A DNA stretch of 64,000 bases, taken from positions 1 to 64,000 of the forward strand of contig JODI01000010.1 of assembly GCA_000720805.1 (NCBI GenBank). The letters are read 5' to 3'. Numbering within the stretch: position 1 is the stretch's first letter; each line of letters opens with the position of its first letter. The position numbers were made by a program, and so were the translations under genes. Under the pieces are notes generated by a model. The model had not been told where the DNA came from. It did no database searches and saw nothing but the letters and a program-made list of their open reading frames with translations. Source of the DNA: Streptomyces violaceoruber (GTDB lineage: Bacteria > Actinomycetota > Actinomycetes > Streptomycetales > Streptomycetaceae). Shown in pieces: positions 1-7,585 of the stretch.

Positions 1-32
1 GTCCCCCTCCTCCCCTCAGTCCCCGTCCTCCC

Positions 33-1478
33 CTAGACCCCGTCCTCCGCAGCGATCTTCCCCGCGCGTACGGCCGCCACCAGGTCCGCGTGGTCCGCCT
101 CCGTGCGGTCGGCGTAGGCGACGGCGAACGTGGCGATCGCCTCGTCCAGTTCCTCGTTCTTGCCGCAGTAGCCGGAGATCAGGCGGGGGTCGGCGCTGTG
201 GGCGTGGGCGCGGGCCAGGAGGGCGCCGGTCATACGGCCGTAGTCGTCGATCTGGTCGGCGGCCAGGGCCGCGGGGTCGACGCTGCCCTTGCGATTGCGG
301 AACTGCCGTACCTGGAAGGGCCGTCCCTCGACGGTCGTCCAGCCCAGCAGGATGTCACTGACCACCTGCATACGCTTCTGCCCGAGGACCACCCGGCGCC
401 CCTCGTGTTCGACGGAGGGCGCCTCGAAGCCCGCGGTCACCAGATGCGGCACCAGTGCCGAGGGGCGGGCTTCCTTGACCTGGAGGACGAGGGGCTCGCC
501 CCGGTGGTCCAGGAGCAGCACGACGTAGGACCGGGTGCCGACACTGCCCGTGCCGACGACTCGGAAGGCGACGTCGTACACCGCGTGCCGGGCCAGCAGG
601 GGCAGACGGTCCTCGGAGAGCGTGTCGACGTATTCCTCCAGGGACGCTGCCACCGCCGCGGCCTCCGCGTCCGGAACGCCGCGCAGCACGGGCGGAGCGT
701 CGACGAAGCGGCGCCCGCCGTCCTCGGTCGGTGCCGTCGATTTCGCGGCGAAGCGTCCGCTGGTGTTGGCCCGCGCCTTCTCGGAGACCCTCTCCAGCGT
801 GCCCAGCAGGTCGTGGGCGTCGGCGTGGGAGACGAGTTCCTCGTCCGCGATGGCGTTCCACGCGTCCAGCACCGGGAGTTTGGCCAGCAGCCGCATGGTG
901 CGGCGGTAGGAGCCCGTCGCACCATGCGCCGCCTTGCGGCAGGTGTCCTCGTCGGCGCCCGCCTCGCGGCCGGCCAGCACGAGGGAGGCGGCGAGCCGCT
1001 TGAGGTCCCACTCCCAGGGGCCGTGAACCGTCTCGTCGAAGTCGTTGAGATCGATGACCAGGCCGCCGCGCGCGTCTCCGTACAGGCCGAAGTTGGCCGC
1101 GTGGGCGTCACCGCAGATCTGGGCGCGGATCCCCGTCATCGGGGTACGGGCCAGGTCGTACGCCATGAGGCCCGCCGATCCACGCAGGAACGCGAAGGGC
1201 GTGGCCGCCATCCTGCCGACCCGTATCGGCGTGAGCTCGGGGATCCGGCCGCGACTGGACTCCTCGACCGCGCTCACCGCGTCGGGCCGGTCACCGTCCG
1301 GGTCGAGGGTCGCGTGCGCGGCGCGCGGGACCCGGCGCCGCAGCGCCTTGCCCTCCTCCTTGGCCGTTCCCGCGGCCTGCCCCCTGGCGAAGCCCCGCAC
1401 CGGGGGCAGCCGCCGGGCGCTCACCCCGGCCGCCTGAGCCGGGATCGCATTCGCCGTCTCCGCACCGACCTCGGTCAT
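33..1478 (-). CDS. DUF2252 family protein (phosphotransferase-like)
   Basis: A 481-aa protein of the DUF2252 family, which has a protein-kinase/aminoglycoside-phosphotransferase-like fold; its substrate is unknown. Visible hallmarks are a GDAHAANFG motif followed by an IDLNDFDET motif, resembling the catalytic His/Asn and metal-binding Asp loops of kinase-fold enzymes. The ATG at 1478 was chosen because GGGGGAGG precedes it; the frame stays open to 1634 but without a better ribosome site. There is no signal peptide or membrane segment, so it is probably cytosolic. It ends 32 bases from the window edge and reads away from the accessory block. The family is confident, the reaction is not. Confidence 0.85.
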   Translation of the reverse strand: MTEVGAETANAIPAQAAGVSARRLPPVRGFARGQAAGTAKEEGKALRRRVPRAAHATLDPDGDRPDAVSAVEESSRGRIPELTPIRVGRMAATPFAFLRGSAGLMAYDLARTPMTGIRAQICGDAHAANFGLYGDARGGLVIDLNDFDETVHGPWEWDLKRLAASLVLAGREAGADEDTCRKAAHGATGSYRRTMRLLAKLPVLDAWNAIADEELVSHADAHDLLGTLERVSEKARANTSGRFAAKSTAPTEDGGRRFVDAPPVLRGVPDAEAAAVAASLEEYVDTLSEDRLPLLARHAVYDVAFRVVGTGSVGTRSYVVLLLDHRGEPLVLQVKEARPSALVPHLVTAGFEAPSVEHEGRRVVLGQKRMQVVSDILLGWTTVEGRPFQVRQFRNRKGSVDPAALAADQIDDYGRMTGALLARAHAHSADPRLISGYCGKNEELDEAIATFAVAYADRTEADHADLVAAVRAGKIAAEDGV

Positions 1479-2119
1479 ACCGACCGCCTCCCCCGCACAT
1501 GAACCCGCCATACGAACCGGCCACACGGACCTGCACAGATACCGGTACCGGCCGCGTACGCCCACGAACATCAACTCGTGCCGACCGTACAGCCGCTGGC
1601 CGAAACTCGTTACACCCTGTGGACAACTCCGCACCTGTGGAAAACCCGGGCACGCCCCGCAACAGGCTCAGCGCTCCACCGGCCGCTCAGCTTCCGGCAG
1701 GAACGGCCCCCGACACCGCGGCCAGCGGCCATAGGCACGGGCACGGGCACGGCGTATCTGCATGCATACGCGCGGCGTACGCAACCTGTCCACGGGCTTC
1801 ACCCCAGAAGCACCCCCGGACACCCCCTGGCACGCCCTGGCACCCCTGAGACGTTCATCACAGCACACCACGTCCGGACATAGCAGAACGGGCGGCATCG
1901 TATCTACGATGCCGCCCGTTCCGACGATGTGAGGCACCGACGGAACGCACTGATCAGGCCCCACGAGACCGACTCGTAGATCGTTTCCCGCGCTGTTGAC
2001 GCAGATTTCCCACGGCGCAGATCAGGGGCTTCAAGGCCCCGAGCGTCCAGCACCCGCAAGACGTCCGCCCCCGGTCGCCACAGAGTGCCTTTTGGCTGCC
2101 CGCGTCACTATGCCCGAGT
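1479..2119. other. Intergenic region with a DnaA-box-like site and strong hairpins
   Basis: No convincing gene is seen in these 640 bases. It carries a perfect 9-mer TGTGGACAA (reverse complement of the DnaA box TTGTCCACA) at 1618-1626 and the palindromic element at 1886-1947 described separately. Short open frames here lack ribosome sites and look like high-GC noise. Confidence 0.6.
1886..1947. repeat. Double hairpin with GCATCGT-N4-ACGATGC core (copy 1)
   Basis: A 17-bp perfect inverted repeat (arms 1886-1902 and 1905-1921) overlaps a second, imperfect hairpin to 1947. The core GCATCGT-ATCT-ACGATGC recurs at 5408-5427 and 48358-48375 with a different central four bases. The 18-mer at 1930-1947 is the exact reverse complement of 5431-5448 next to copy 2. 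It could be a terminator, an operator, or a boundary of the accessory block. Confidence 0.65.
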
Positions 2120-2350
2120 TCACTTGCTCTCTCTGCTCCTCTTTCCCATCCAGGACTGGCAGACCCATCGGGCGACTGCTCCTGCCAGGACAGCGACGAC
2201 GATCGCCCCCCAATCGATGACGTGCGGAAGCCCAGGGAAGAAAGCGAAGAAGGCGAGTGTCACGACGAGACCCGCCACGAACGCGGCGATCCCAGCCGAC
2301 CGCCGTCGCGCCTCCAATCGCTGGCTCCGCCCCTGCTGTTGATCAATCAT
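2120..2350 (-). CDS. Small two-helix membrane protein
   Basis: A 76-aa protein with a basic N-terminus (QRLEARRRS) and two hydrophobic stretches at roughly residues 18-40 and 45-62, ending in a basic tail. It is predicted to be an inner-membrane hairpin protein of unknown function. It begins 7 bases after the stop of the secreted-protein gene upstream on the same strand, so the two probably share a transcript. No family is recognised. The hydrophobic pattern and tight spacing support a real gene. Confidence 0.55.
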   Translation of the reverse strand: MIDQQQGRSQRLEARRRSAGIAAFVAGLVVTLAFFAFFPGLPHVIDWGAIVVAVLAGAVARWVCQSWMGKRSRESK

Positions 2351-2357
2351 GAACGAC

Positions 2358-2822
2358 TCACTTCGTAATGTGGTGACACTGGCTCACTCGGCGCACCCCG
2401 TTGACGTGGAGATGCGCACACGCCTTTCCATAACGAGGCAGTGTCTGGGGAGAGTTGTTCCGCATCGGATCGATCTTGCACTCAGGGTGCGTTCGCCCCC
2501 GGGAGGTCCTGTACGTCTTGTTGTTGGTGTTCGCGTACGTGAAGTCGATCCGCCAGTTGCAGAAGCCGGTGCCGAGCGCGGCGACAAAAGCACAGTCGAC
2601 GCCAGCGTTCTGATAGGTGATCTTCTTCCCGCCACCTCGGATGATGTGTGTGAACATGCAGCCGGTCGGAACCTTCATCGCCATGCCGCCAACGCTGTAC
2701 TCGAAGGTTTGGACAGGAGTCGATCCGACAGCGCCGGCCTGCGCCACCGAGGAACTCGTCAGCACGAGAGCGCACGCAGCGGCAAGGGCCATGAAGAGCC
2801 TGGATCGATAGAGCGCGACCAT
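2358..2822 (-). CDS. Secreted cysteine-containing protein, unknown function
   Basis: A 154-aa protein with a clear Sec signal peptide: a basic start (ALYRSR), a hydrophobic core to about residue 26 and a probable cut after AQAGA. The mature part has six cysteines (GCMF, VDCAF, GFCNW, PECK, KACAH, SQCHH), which suggests three disulfides and a small stable extracellular fold. The ATG at 2822 has AAGGGGA just upstream; a TTG six bases earlier is the alternative. It is first of a likely two-gene unit with the small membrane protein at 2120-2350. No family is recognised. Confidence 0.65.
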   Translation of the reverse strand: MVALYRSRLFMALAAACALVLTSSSVAQAGAVGSTPVQTFEYSVGGMAMKVPTGCMFTHIIRGGGKKITYQNAGVDCAFVAALGTGFCNWRIDFTYANTNNKTYRTSRGRTHPECKIDPMRNNSPQTLPRYGKACAHLHVNGVRRVSQCHHITK

Positions 2823-3031
2823 GAACAATCCCCTTCCGGCGGAGAATCTCTCCGACCAAAAAGAACTCCGACGCCGCGATCATGTTTCTGGCCGATGGAA
2901 TGGTTCACCAACTTGAGTGATCATGGAGTAGTGCGCTGACCAGCTGATTCGTCTCTTCGATCCAGCCCATCGAACTGCCTGCCAATCAACCCGGGCAGAG
3001 ACCCAGCCGACAACGGCAGCCCATACTGAGT

Positions 3032-3373
3032 GAGCCCGTCAATGGCTACCGCGCAGACCAACTCGGCAAGCAGGCCGGGGCGGACGGCGCGACCCTCGTC
3101 GAGCGCCACTGGTACTGCCCGTCCATGCCCGGCCCACTCATCAATGCCACCATCGACCTGCACGCCGAGCGCATCGACCGGGAGACCTGGATCAGCCTGA
3201 TCGCAGCCCGCCGCGGCTACCGCATCATGCCCCAGGAAGTAGCCGACGCCGACGGCTGCCAGCGGATGATGTGCCCCGCCCAAGCAGGCAAGGCCCAGTG
3301 CCCCATCAGACCGCGCACGTTCGGCCGTGGCATTCCCGTAGCGGGCTTCCGAAGCAGTACAGCGGCTCCTTGA
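3032..3373 (+). pseudogene. Remnant of a transposase-like protein
   Basis: The frame encodes NGYRADQLGKQAGADG, then ERHWYCPSMPGPLINAT and CQRMMCPAQ. It resembles the N-terminal half, with Cys pairs, of a family of long actinomycete transposase-like proteins as I remember them. The similarity breaks off at about 3335, after CPIRPRTFGRGI, and the frame stops at 3373; no start codon or ribosome site fits. It is best read as a decayed fragment marking past mobile-element activity. The family assignment is from memory and tentative; the truncated appearance is direct. Confidence 0.5.
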
Positions 3374-3395
3374 GGACGGTCCGGAGTTCGACCTC

Positions 3396-3704
3396 ATGAA
3401 TGCCCTCCATGCGGCAGCCCCAGGAATTTCCCCGCCCGGAGAGGGACTCGACGATGAGCTCCGCCTACTCGGCTTCCTACTCCTCGACCAGTACAGCGCG
3501 CGTCTGCATGTGACCGGCGAGGGTCTGTCCGACATGGTGGGCCTCAACGCGTCCCTCCGTGACGAAGAGGGGGCCGTGACCGTGGGCATCACAGGGCTGG
3601 CAGCAGCTCTGTCCACGCTCATCGCCGACGACCAGTTGCAGTACAAATCGTCGGACGCGGTGGATCACTACTGCTCGGCGGGATTCGACCTGACCCACTG
3701 GTAG
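3396..3704 (+). CDS. Hypothetical protein, 102 aa
   Basis: A 102-aa protein beginning MNALHAAAPG, with an acidic, Leu-rich middle (DDELRLLGFLLLDQYSARL) and no signal peptide or membrane segment. CGGAG lies about nine bases before the ATG. The same frame is open upstream to 3342 and reads EAVQRLLEDGPEF, so this may be the tail of a longer gene damaged together with the preceding remnant. It is not recognised. It precedes the RAMA/DUF3800 unit by 87 bases. Confidence 0.4.
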   Translation: MNALHAAAPGISPPGEGLDDELRLLGFLLLDQYSARLHVTGEGLSDMVGLNASLRDEEGAVTVGITGLAAALSTLIADDQLQYKSSDAVDHYCSAGFDLTHW

Positions 3705-3791
3705 AGCCGGGAATACACCTCGCCTTCACTGAGTTCATCTGCCATCATCAGCGTTCAGCAGAAGAACACTCTCAGTGATCTCGGAGGTCGC

Positions 3792-4202
3792 ATGCCCACC
3801 GTCGTACTCCACCTGCCCGGCGATCTGCTCACCAAGCTCGCTGAAGCAGGTGCGGACGGCACCGTCGAGCTCACCCTCAACGTCAGCACGGGCGACGAAC
3901 CCGTGGCGCCGGTCGAGACGCCTAAGCCGACCGGTCCGCTCGCCCCCCTGCTCCACGCAGGGCTCCTGGCTCCCGGCACTCGACTCCACCTTCACCAACC
4001 GCGCGCCAACCGCTCGGCGACGGCAACGGTCCATGCGGACGGCACTCTGACGGTCGAGGGCAAGCTGACGCCGTTCCGGTCGCCGTCGAAGGCCGCGTTC
4101 GCGGTGACGCAGAGTCAGTCGAACGGCTGGATCACGTGGCGTCTGGCCGACGGTCGCACCCTGAATGACCTGCGCGACGAGCTCGACCAGAGCGAAGCCT
4201 GA
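3792..4202 (+). CDS. RAMA-domain protein (putative modified-DNA reader)
   Basis: A 136-aa protein. Residues about 48-132 match the RAMA pattern: a LLHAGLLAPGTRL opening, an ATVHADGTL strand, SPSKAAFAVT, then NGWITWRLADGRTLNDLR. RAMA (restriction-system adenine-methylase-associated) domains are predicted to recognise modified bases or position partner enzymes in restriction-like systems. The first 45 residues form a short beta-rich leader followed by a Pro-rich linker. GGAGG sits seven bases before the ATG. The DUF3800 gene starts 21 bases after the stop, so the two are probably co-transcribed. No methylase is seen nearby, so this reader may be free-standing. Domain confidence is good; the biological role is inferred. 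Confidence 0.75.
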   Translation: MPTVVLHLPGDLLTKLAEAGADGTVELTLNVSTGDEPVAPVETPKPTGPLAPLLHAGLLAPGTRLHLHQPRANRSATATVHADGTLTVEGKLTPFRSPSKAAFAVTQSQSNGWITWRLADGRTLNDLRDELDQSEA

Positions 4203-4223
4203 CCGCTGGAGAACTTCGCCGCG

Positions 4224-4829
4224 ATGTCCCATCCAACCGCCCGGCCCACGCCGGGGCCCCTCGCGTTCATGGACGAGTCGGAGTCCGACCGAAAAGCGGA
4301 TCCCGACACCTACCTCCTGGCCATGACACTGGTCCAACCACAGAACCTGGACCCGGCCCGCGCCACCATGCTGTCCCTACGGGCTCCCGGCCAGCGCAAA
4401 CTGCACTGGCACAGCGAGTCCTCCCGACGTCGCGCGTTCGTCATCGAGCGCATCGCCGCACTCGACGCCCAGCACCTGATTGTCGTACGGGACGGCCGTC
4501 CAGGCGAAGCGTCCGAGCGTCGTCGTCGCAAGTGCCTCGCGCGCACGGCGTGGGAGCTCGACCTGCGCGGGGTGACGCAGCTCGTCGCCGAGAGCCGGGA
4601 GGCCAGACAGAACGGACGCGACATGAAGACGATCGTCTACCTGCGTTCGAACGGCACGATCGGGTCCGCCCTGCGGTTGTTCCACGAGCCCGGTCCGCGC
4701 GAGCCGTTGCTGTGGGCTGCCGATTCCGTGGCCGGCGCCTACGTCGCGGCACGCACCGGCACGCCGGGCTACTTCGATACCGTCCGGCATGCGGTCGAGG
4801 TCATACGCATCACCGCCGACGACGGCTGA
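4224..4829 (+). CDS. DUF3800 family protein (RNase H-fold-like putative nuclease)
   Basis: A 201-aa protein. The N-terminal FMDESESD motif and the C-terminal LLWAADSVAGAYVAAR segment are typical of DUF3800, a family thought to have an RNase H-like fold with acidic catalytic residues and often found on mobile or defence loci. Between them is a KLHWH region rich in Arg. GGAG lies about 13 bases upstream of the ATG at 4224; a later ATG at 4269 (MDESES) is possible. It directly follows the RAMA gene and is closed by the hairpin at 4850-4890. Function is not proven; a nuclease paired with a modified-base reader is the working idea. Confidence 0.75.
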   Translation: MSHPTARPTPGPLAFMDESESDRKADPDTYLLAMTLVQPQNLDPARATMLSLRAPGQRKLHWHSESSRRRAFVIERIAALDAQHLIVVRDGRPGEASERRRRKCLARTAWELDLRGVTQLVAESREARQNGRDMKTIVYLRSNGTIGSALRLFHEPGPREPLLWAADSVAGAYVAARTGTPGYFDTVRHAVEVIRITADDG

Positions 4830-4849
4830 CCGCAGGGTGAGGAGGGCGC

Positions 4850-4890
4850 GAGCCCGGGACCCCGCCGTCCGGCGGGAACTTCCCGGGCTC
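4850..4890 (+). terminator. Hairpin terminator after the DUF3800 gene
   Basis: Outer arms 4850-4858 (GAGCCCGGG) and 4882-4890 (CCCGGGCTC) enclose an inner stem 4861-4866/4871-4876. It starts 20 bases after the DUF3800 stop and closes the RAMA/DUF3800 unit. Confidence 0.65.
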
Positions 4891-5341
4891 ACTTCCGGCC
4901 ACTCCGCGGAGCACCGGCTCCGCTGCCATTGTGGAACACCTCCGCCGGTGCAAGGCGAGTGCGGGTCAGTACCTCATCAGCCACTCGGTCACCCTTCGGA
5001 TCGGAGCCGGTGCAAGGTTTCGCGCTATCTGCGGCTCCATGACCGCAGTGCGCACAGGTCCCAGGTGAAGTGGCGCAGCCTCGCCTGCTCGACAAACGTG
5101 GCGGTGTCGCCGTAGGAGAGGTTCAAGTGCCGTCCGAGGACGACGATGGCCACGCCCCCCGCGCCAGCGGCCTTCAGAAACACGCCGTCGGCCCACCCGC
5201 CGCCGCAAGACCAAGCCACTGGGCACTGCACCCCCAGGGCTACGTCGCCCAGCCCTGAGACCTTCCTCACAGGCCACCGGTAGCCCGAGTAGCGAAACCA
5301 GCCCGCAGCAGAACGACCGGAGATCCTCGCGCCCCAAAAAC
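4891..5341. other. Gene-free stretch
   Basis: No frame has a ribosome site, a recognisable domain or convincing composition. It lies between the DUF3800 terminator and a strong hairpin, and may be decayed accessory DNA. Confidence 0.4.
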
Positions 5342-5376
5342 TGGACCGCCGACGGCCCCAAGCCGTCGGCGGTCCA
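5342..5376. terminator. Strong 15-bp hairpin with T-run
   Basis: Perfect arms 5342-5356 and 5362-5376 with a 5-base loop, preceded by AAAAA and followed by GTGTTTTT, so it could act in both directions. It separates the accessory block from the tRNA-Leu region. Confidence 0.7.
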
Positions 5377-5398
5377 CGTGTTTTTGGCCACACACAGA

Positions 5399-5436
5399 GG
5401 AACAGGCGGCATCGTGATCACGATGCCGCCCGTTCC
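5399..5436. repeat. Palindrome with GCATCGT-N4-ACGATGC core (copy 2)
   Basis: A perfect 26-base palindrome at 5405-5430 (core GCATCGT-GATC-ACGATGC) extends with one mismatch to 5399-5436. It shares the sequence ACGATGCCGCCCGTTCCG with copy 1 at 1.9 kb. It lies downstream of tRNA-Leu and may also help terminate that transcript. Confidence 0.65.
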
Positions 5437-5448
5437 GTCGGTGCCTCA

Positions 5449-5470
5449 GGAGCACTTTCGTCGGTGCTCC
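5449..5470 (-). terminator. Small hairpin just downstream of tRNA-Leu
   Basis: Arms GGAGCAC (5449-5455) and GTGCTCC (5464-5470) lie 4 bases beyond the tRNA 3' end. This is probably part of the processing or termination signal of the tRNA transcript. Confidence 0.5.
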
Positions 5471-5474
5471 GGTG

Positions 5475-5558
5475 TGCGCGAGGGGGGAGTTGAACCCCCA
5501 CGCCCTTGCGGGCACTGGAACCTGAATCCAGCGCGTCTGCCTATTCCGCCACCCGCGC
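5475..5558 (-). tRNA. tRNA-Leu (CAG)
   Basis: An 84-nt class II tRNA. The acceptor stem GCGCGGG pairs with CTCGCGC, the anticodon stem CTGGA/TCCAG has loop TTCAGGT (anticodon CAG), there is a long variable arm GCCCGCAAGGGC, and the T arm is GGGGG-TTCAACT-CCCCC. The 3' end reads A-CAC, so CCA is not encoded. It lies at the inner border of the accessory block; tRNA genes are common integration points, but no second copy of its 3' end was found near 1.9 kb. Confidence 0.95.
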
Positions 5559-6103
5559 ATTGGGTGTGTCTTCGGGCTGTTCCCCCTTGGGGTCGGCGCC
5601 TTCCGACACGCAGAACATTAGCACGGTGGACGGGGTGGATTCACATCGCTTAGGGCCGGGCAGCCGCCCACCAGCACACTCCCGTCCGGCCTCCGAACAG
5701 GGTGAGCCTCCCGCTACGTATCAACGGGGGTCTGTTCTCGTATCAACCTCGTACCGGTCCCGCCCGTCTCCCAAGGAGCCGGTCCGGGTCCACAGCCCGG
5801 TGCGGGACACTGGTCTGCGGCCGCCTCTACGATCCTTGCCAGGACTACGTCCGAGAAGAGTTCGAAGAGGAGCTCCACAGGGAACGTCGACAGACGTCGG
5901 CACCCGTCGACACCCGTCGACCGTGCCGACAGGGGGAACCAGCCGATTCACCGGCGCGTGGATACGATCAGTAAGCAGTACGAGAAGCACGAGCAGTACG
6001 AGAAGCACGAGCAGTACCAGCGGTACCGGACACAGCGGTACCCGGCAAGGAAACACCCGCTCAGCGGGACGCAGGACGGCAGCGGCTACGGAGGAGGTGC
6101 CCC
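5559..6103. other. Intergenic region upstream of fhaA
   Basis: These 545 bases separate tRNA-Leu (reading left) from fhaA (reading right) and should hold promoters for both. Besides the tandem repeat at 5975-6017 and a short repeat of CACCCGTCGA near 5897-5915, nothing is recognised. Confidence 0.5.
5975..6017 (+). repeat. 18-bp tandem repeat in the fhaA leader
   Basis: The unit GCAGTACGAGAAGCACGA occurs twice (5975-5992, 5993-6010) and is followed by a partial copy. It lies about 90 bases before fhaA, probably in the promoter or 5' leader of the cell-wall signalling operon. Function is unknown. Confidence 0.7.
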
Positions 6104-6970
6104 ATGGGAGTCCTGAAGAAGTTCGAGCAGCGTCTCGAAGGTCTGGTCAACGGCACCTTCGCCAAGGTGTTCAAGTCCGAGGTCCAGCCCGTGGAGATCG
6201 CCGGCGCGCTCCAGCGCGAGTGCGACAACAACGCGACGATCTGGAACCGCGACCGGACGGTCGTACCCAACGACTTCATCGTGGAGCTGAGCACGCCGGA
6301 CTTCGAGCGGCTCAGCCCCTACTCCGGGCAGCTCGGCGACGAGCTGGCCGGCATGGTGCGCGACTACGCCAAACAGCAGCGCTACACCTTCATGGGCCCC
6401 ATCAGGGTCCATCTGGAGAAGGCGGACGACCTCGACACCGGTCTGTACCGAGTGCGCAGCCGTACGCTCGCCTCCTCCACCAACCAGCAGGCCCCAGGCG
6501 GCGCCGCCCCGGCGGCCCCGGCCCCCGGCCGGTCCGCCCCCGGCGGCTACGGCTATCCGCCGGCCGCCGCGCCCGCGGGCGCCCCGCCGATGCCGGCCGC
6601 GCCGCCGCCCGGCGGCCGTCCCGGCGGTTACGGCTACCCGCAGCCCGCGGGCGGACAGCGGCCCCCGGCCGCACCCGCGGCCGGCGGTCGCACCCGCCAC
6701 TGGATCGAGATCAACGGCACCCGCCATCAGATCTCCCGCGCGACACTCGTGCTGGGTCGCAGCACCGAGGCCGACGTGCGGATCGACGATCCCGGCGTCT
6801 CCCGCCGGCACTGCGAGATCCGGACCGGAACGCCCTCGACGATCCAGGATCTCGGCTCCACCAACGGCATCGTGGTGGACGGGCAGCACACCACCCGCGC
6901 TACGCTCCGCGACGGCTCGCGGATCGTCGTGGGCAGTACCACCGTTATCTATAGGCAAGCCGAAGGGTGA
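6104..6970 (+). CDS. fhaA: FhaA: DUF3662 and FHA domain phosphothreonine reader
   Basis: A 288-aa cytosolic protein. Residues 1-118 are the DUF3662 domain (begins MGVLKKFEQRLEGLVNGTF), 125-190 a Gly/Pro/Ala/Tyr-rich linker with GGYGYP repeats, and about 200-286 an FHA domain with GRS, SRRHCEI and LGSTNG motifs that bind phosphothreonine. In mycobacteria the orthologue reads PknB phosphorylation and binds the phosphorylated pseudokinase tail of MviN. A homologue of that pseudokinase is in this window at 52.4-54.2 kb. GGAGG lies six bases before the ATG. It is first gene of fhaA-fhaB-pstP-rodA. Confidence 0.93.
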   Translation: MGVLKKFEQRLEGLVNGTFAKVFKSEVQPVEIAGALQRECDNNATIWNRDRTVVPNDFIVELSTPDFERLSPYSGQLGDELAGMVRDYAKQQRYTFMGPIRVHLEKADDLDTGLYRVRSRTLASSTNQQAPGGAAPAAPAPGRSAPGGYGYPPAAAPAGAPPMPAAPPPGGRPGGYGYPQPAGGQRPPAAPAAGGRTRHWIEINGTRHQISRATLVLGRSTEADVRIDDPGVSRRHCEIRTGTPSTIQDLGSTNGIVVDGQHTTRATLRDGSRIVVGSTTVIYRQAEG

Positions 6971-6980
6971 AGCGGGGGCA

Positions 6981-7493
6981 ATGTCAGAGCTGACCCTCAC
7001 GGTCATGCGGCTGGGTTTTCTGGCCGTACTGTGGCTGTTCGTGATCGTGGCCGTGCAGGTCATCCGCAGCGACCTGTTCGGAACGCGTGTCACCCAGCGC
7101 GGTTCGCGGCGCGAGGGCGCACGCCCCCAGCAGGCCGCCAGACAGGCCGCGCCCCCGCAGCAGCGCCAGCAGGCCGCCGGCGGCCGCCAGCGCCGCAACG
7201 CTCCCACCAAGCTGGTGGTGACGGAGGGCACACTCACCGGCACCACCGTCGCGCTCCAGGGCCAGACCATCACCCTGGGCCGGGCGCATGACAGCACCAT
7301 CGTGCTGGACGACGACTACGCCTCCAGCCGTCATGCCAGGATCTACCCGGACCGCGACGGCCAGTGGATCGTCGAGGACCTCGGCTCCACCAACGGCACG
7401 TACCTCGACCGAACGCGGCTGACGACCCCCACACCGATTGCGCCGGGCGCTCCGGTCCGCATCGGCAAGACCGTCATCGAGCTGCGGAAGTAG
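6981..7493 (+). CDS. fhaB: FhaB/FipA-type membrane-anchored FHA protein
   Basis: A 170-aa protein with an N-terminal membrane helix (about residues 7-27), a short Gln/Ala/Arg-rich linker and a C-terminal FHA domain (about 75-168) carrying GRAHDS, SSRHARI and LGSTNGT motifs. It binds phosphothreonine partners at the membrane, in a pathway with PknB and PstP. It starts 10 bases after the fhaA stop with AGCGGGGGC as ribosome site, so it is translated from the same transcript. The gene position matches FhaB in other actinobacteria. Confidence 0.92.
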   Translation: MSELTLTVMRLGFLAVLWLFVIVAVQVIRSDLFGTRVTQRGSRREGARPQQAARQAAPPQQRQQAAGGRQRRNAPTKLVVTEGTLTGTTVALQGQTITLGRAHDSTIVLDDDYASSRHARIYPDRDGQWIVEDLGSTNGTYLDRTRLTTPTPIAPGAPVRIGKTVIELRK

Positions 7494-7585
7494 TGCTACG
7501 TCATGAATGAGCGCGAGCGGAGCGAGCACGCAGTGGCGGCCCCCACCCCGGGCCCCGGCGCGCTCCCGACCGGAGGGTGGGCACC

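Noticed and set aside
1996..2220. A 74-codon plus-strand frame near 2.1 kb
   Set aside because: It overlaps the minus-strand membrane-protein gene, is Pro/Arg-rich and has no ribosome site.
2921..3646. A 241-codon minus-strand frame opposite the transposase-like remnant
   Set aside because: Composition is Ser/Arg/Ala-rich noise, and the recognisable transposase-like sequence is on the plus strand.
4966..5421. Minus-strand ORFs between the DUF3800 gene and tRNA-Leu
   Set aside because: They run through a perfect terminator hairpin, lack ribosome sites and have no recognisable sequence.
1886..5558. Integrated element with attL/attR copies at tRNA-Leu
   Set aside because: No second copy of the tRNA 3' end and no integrase gene were found in the block, so tRNA-directed integration is not supported.
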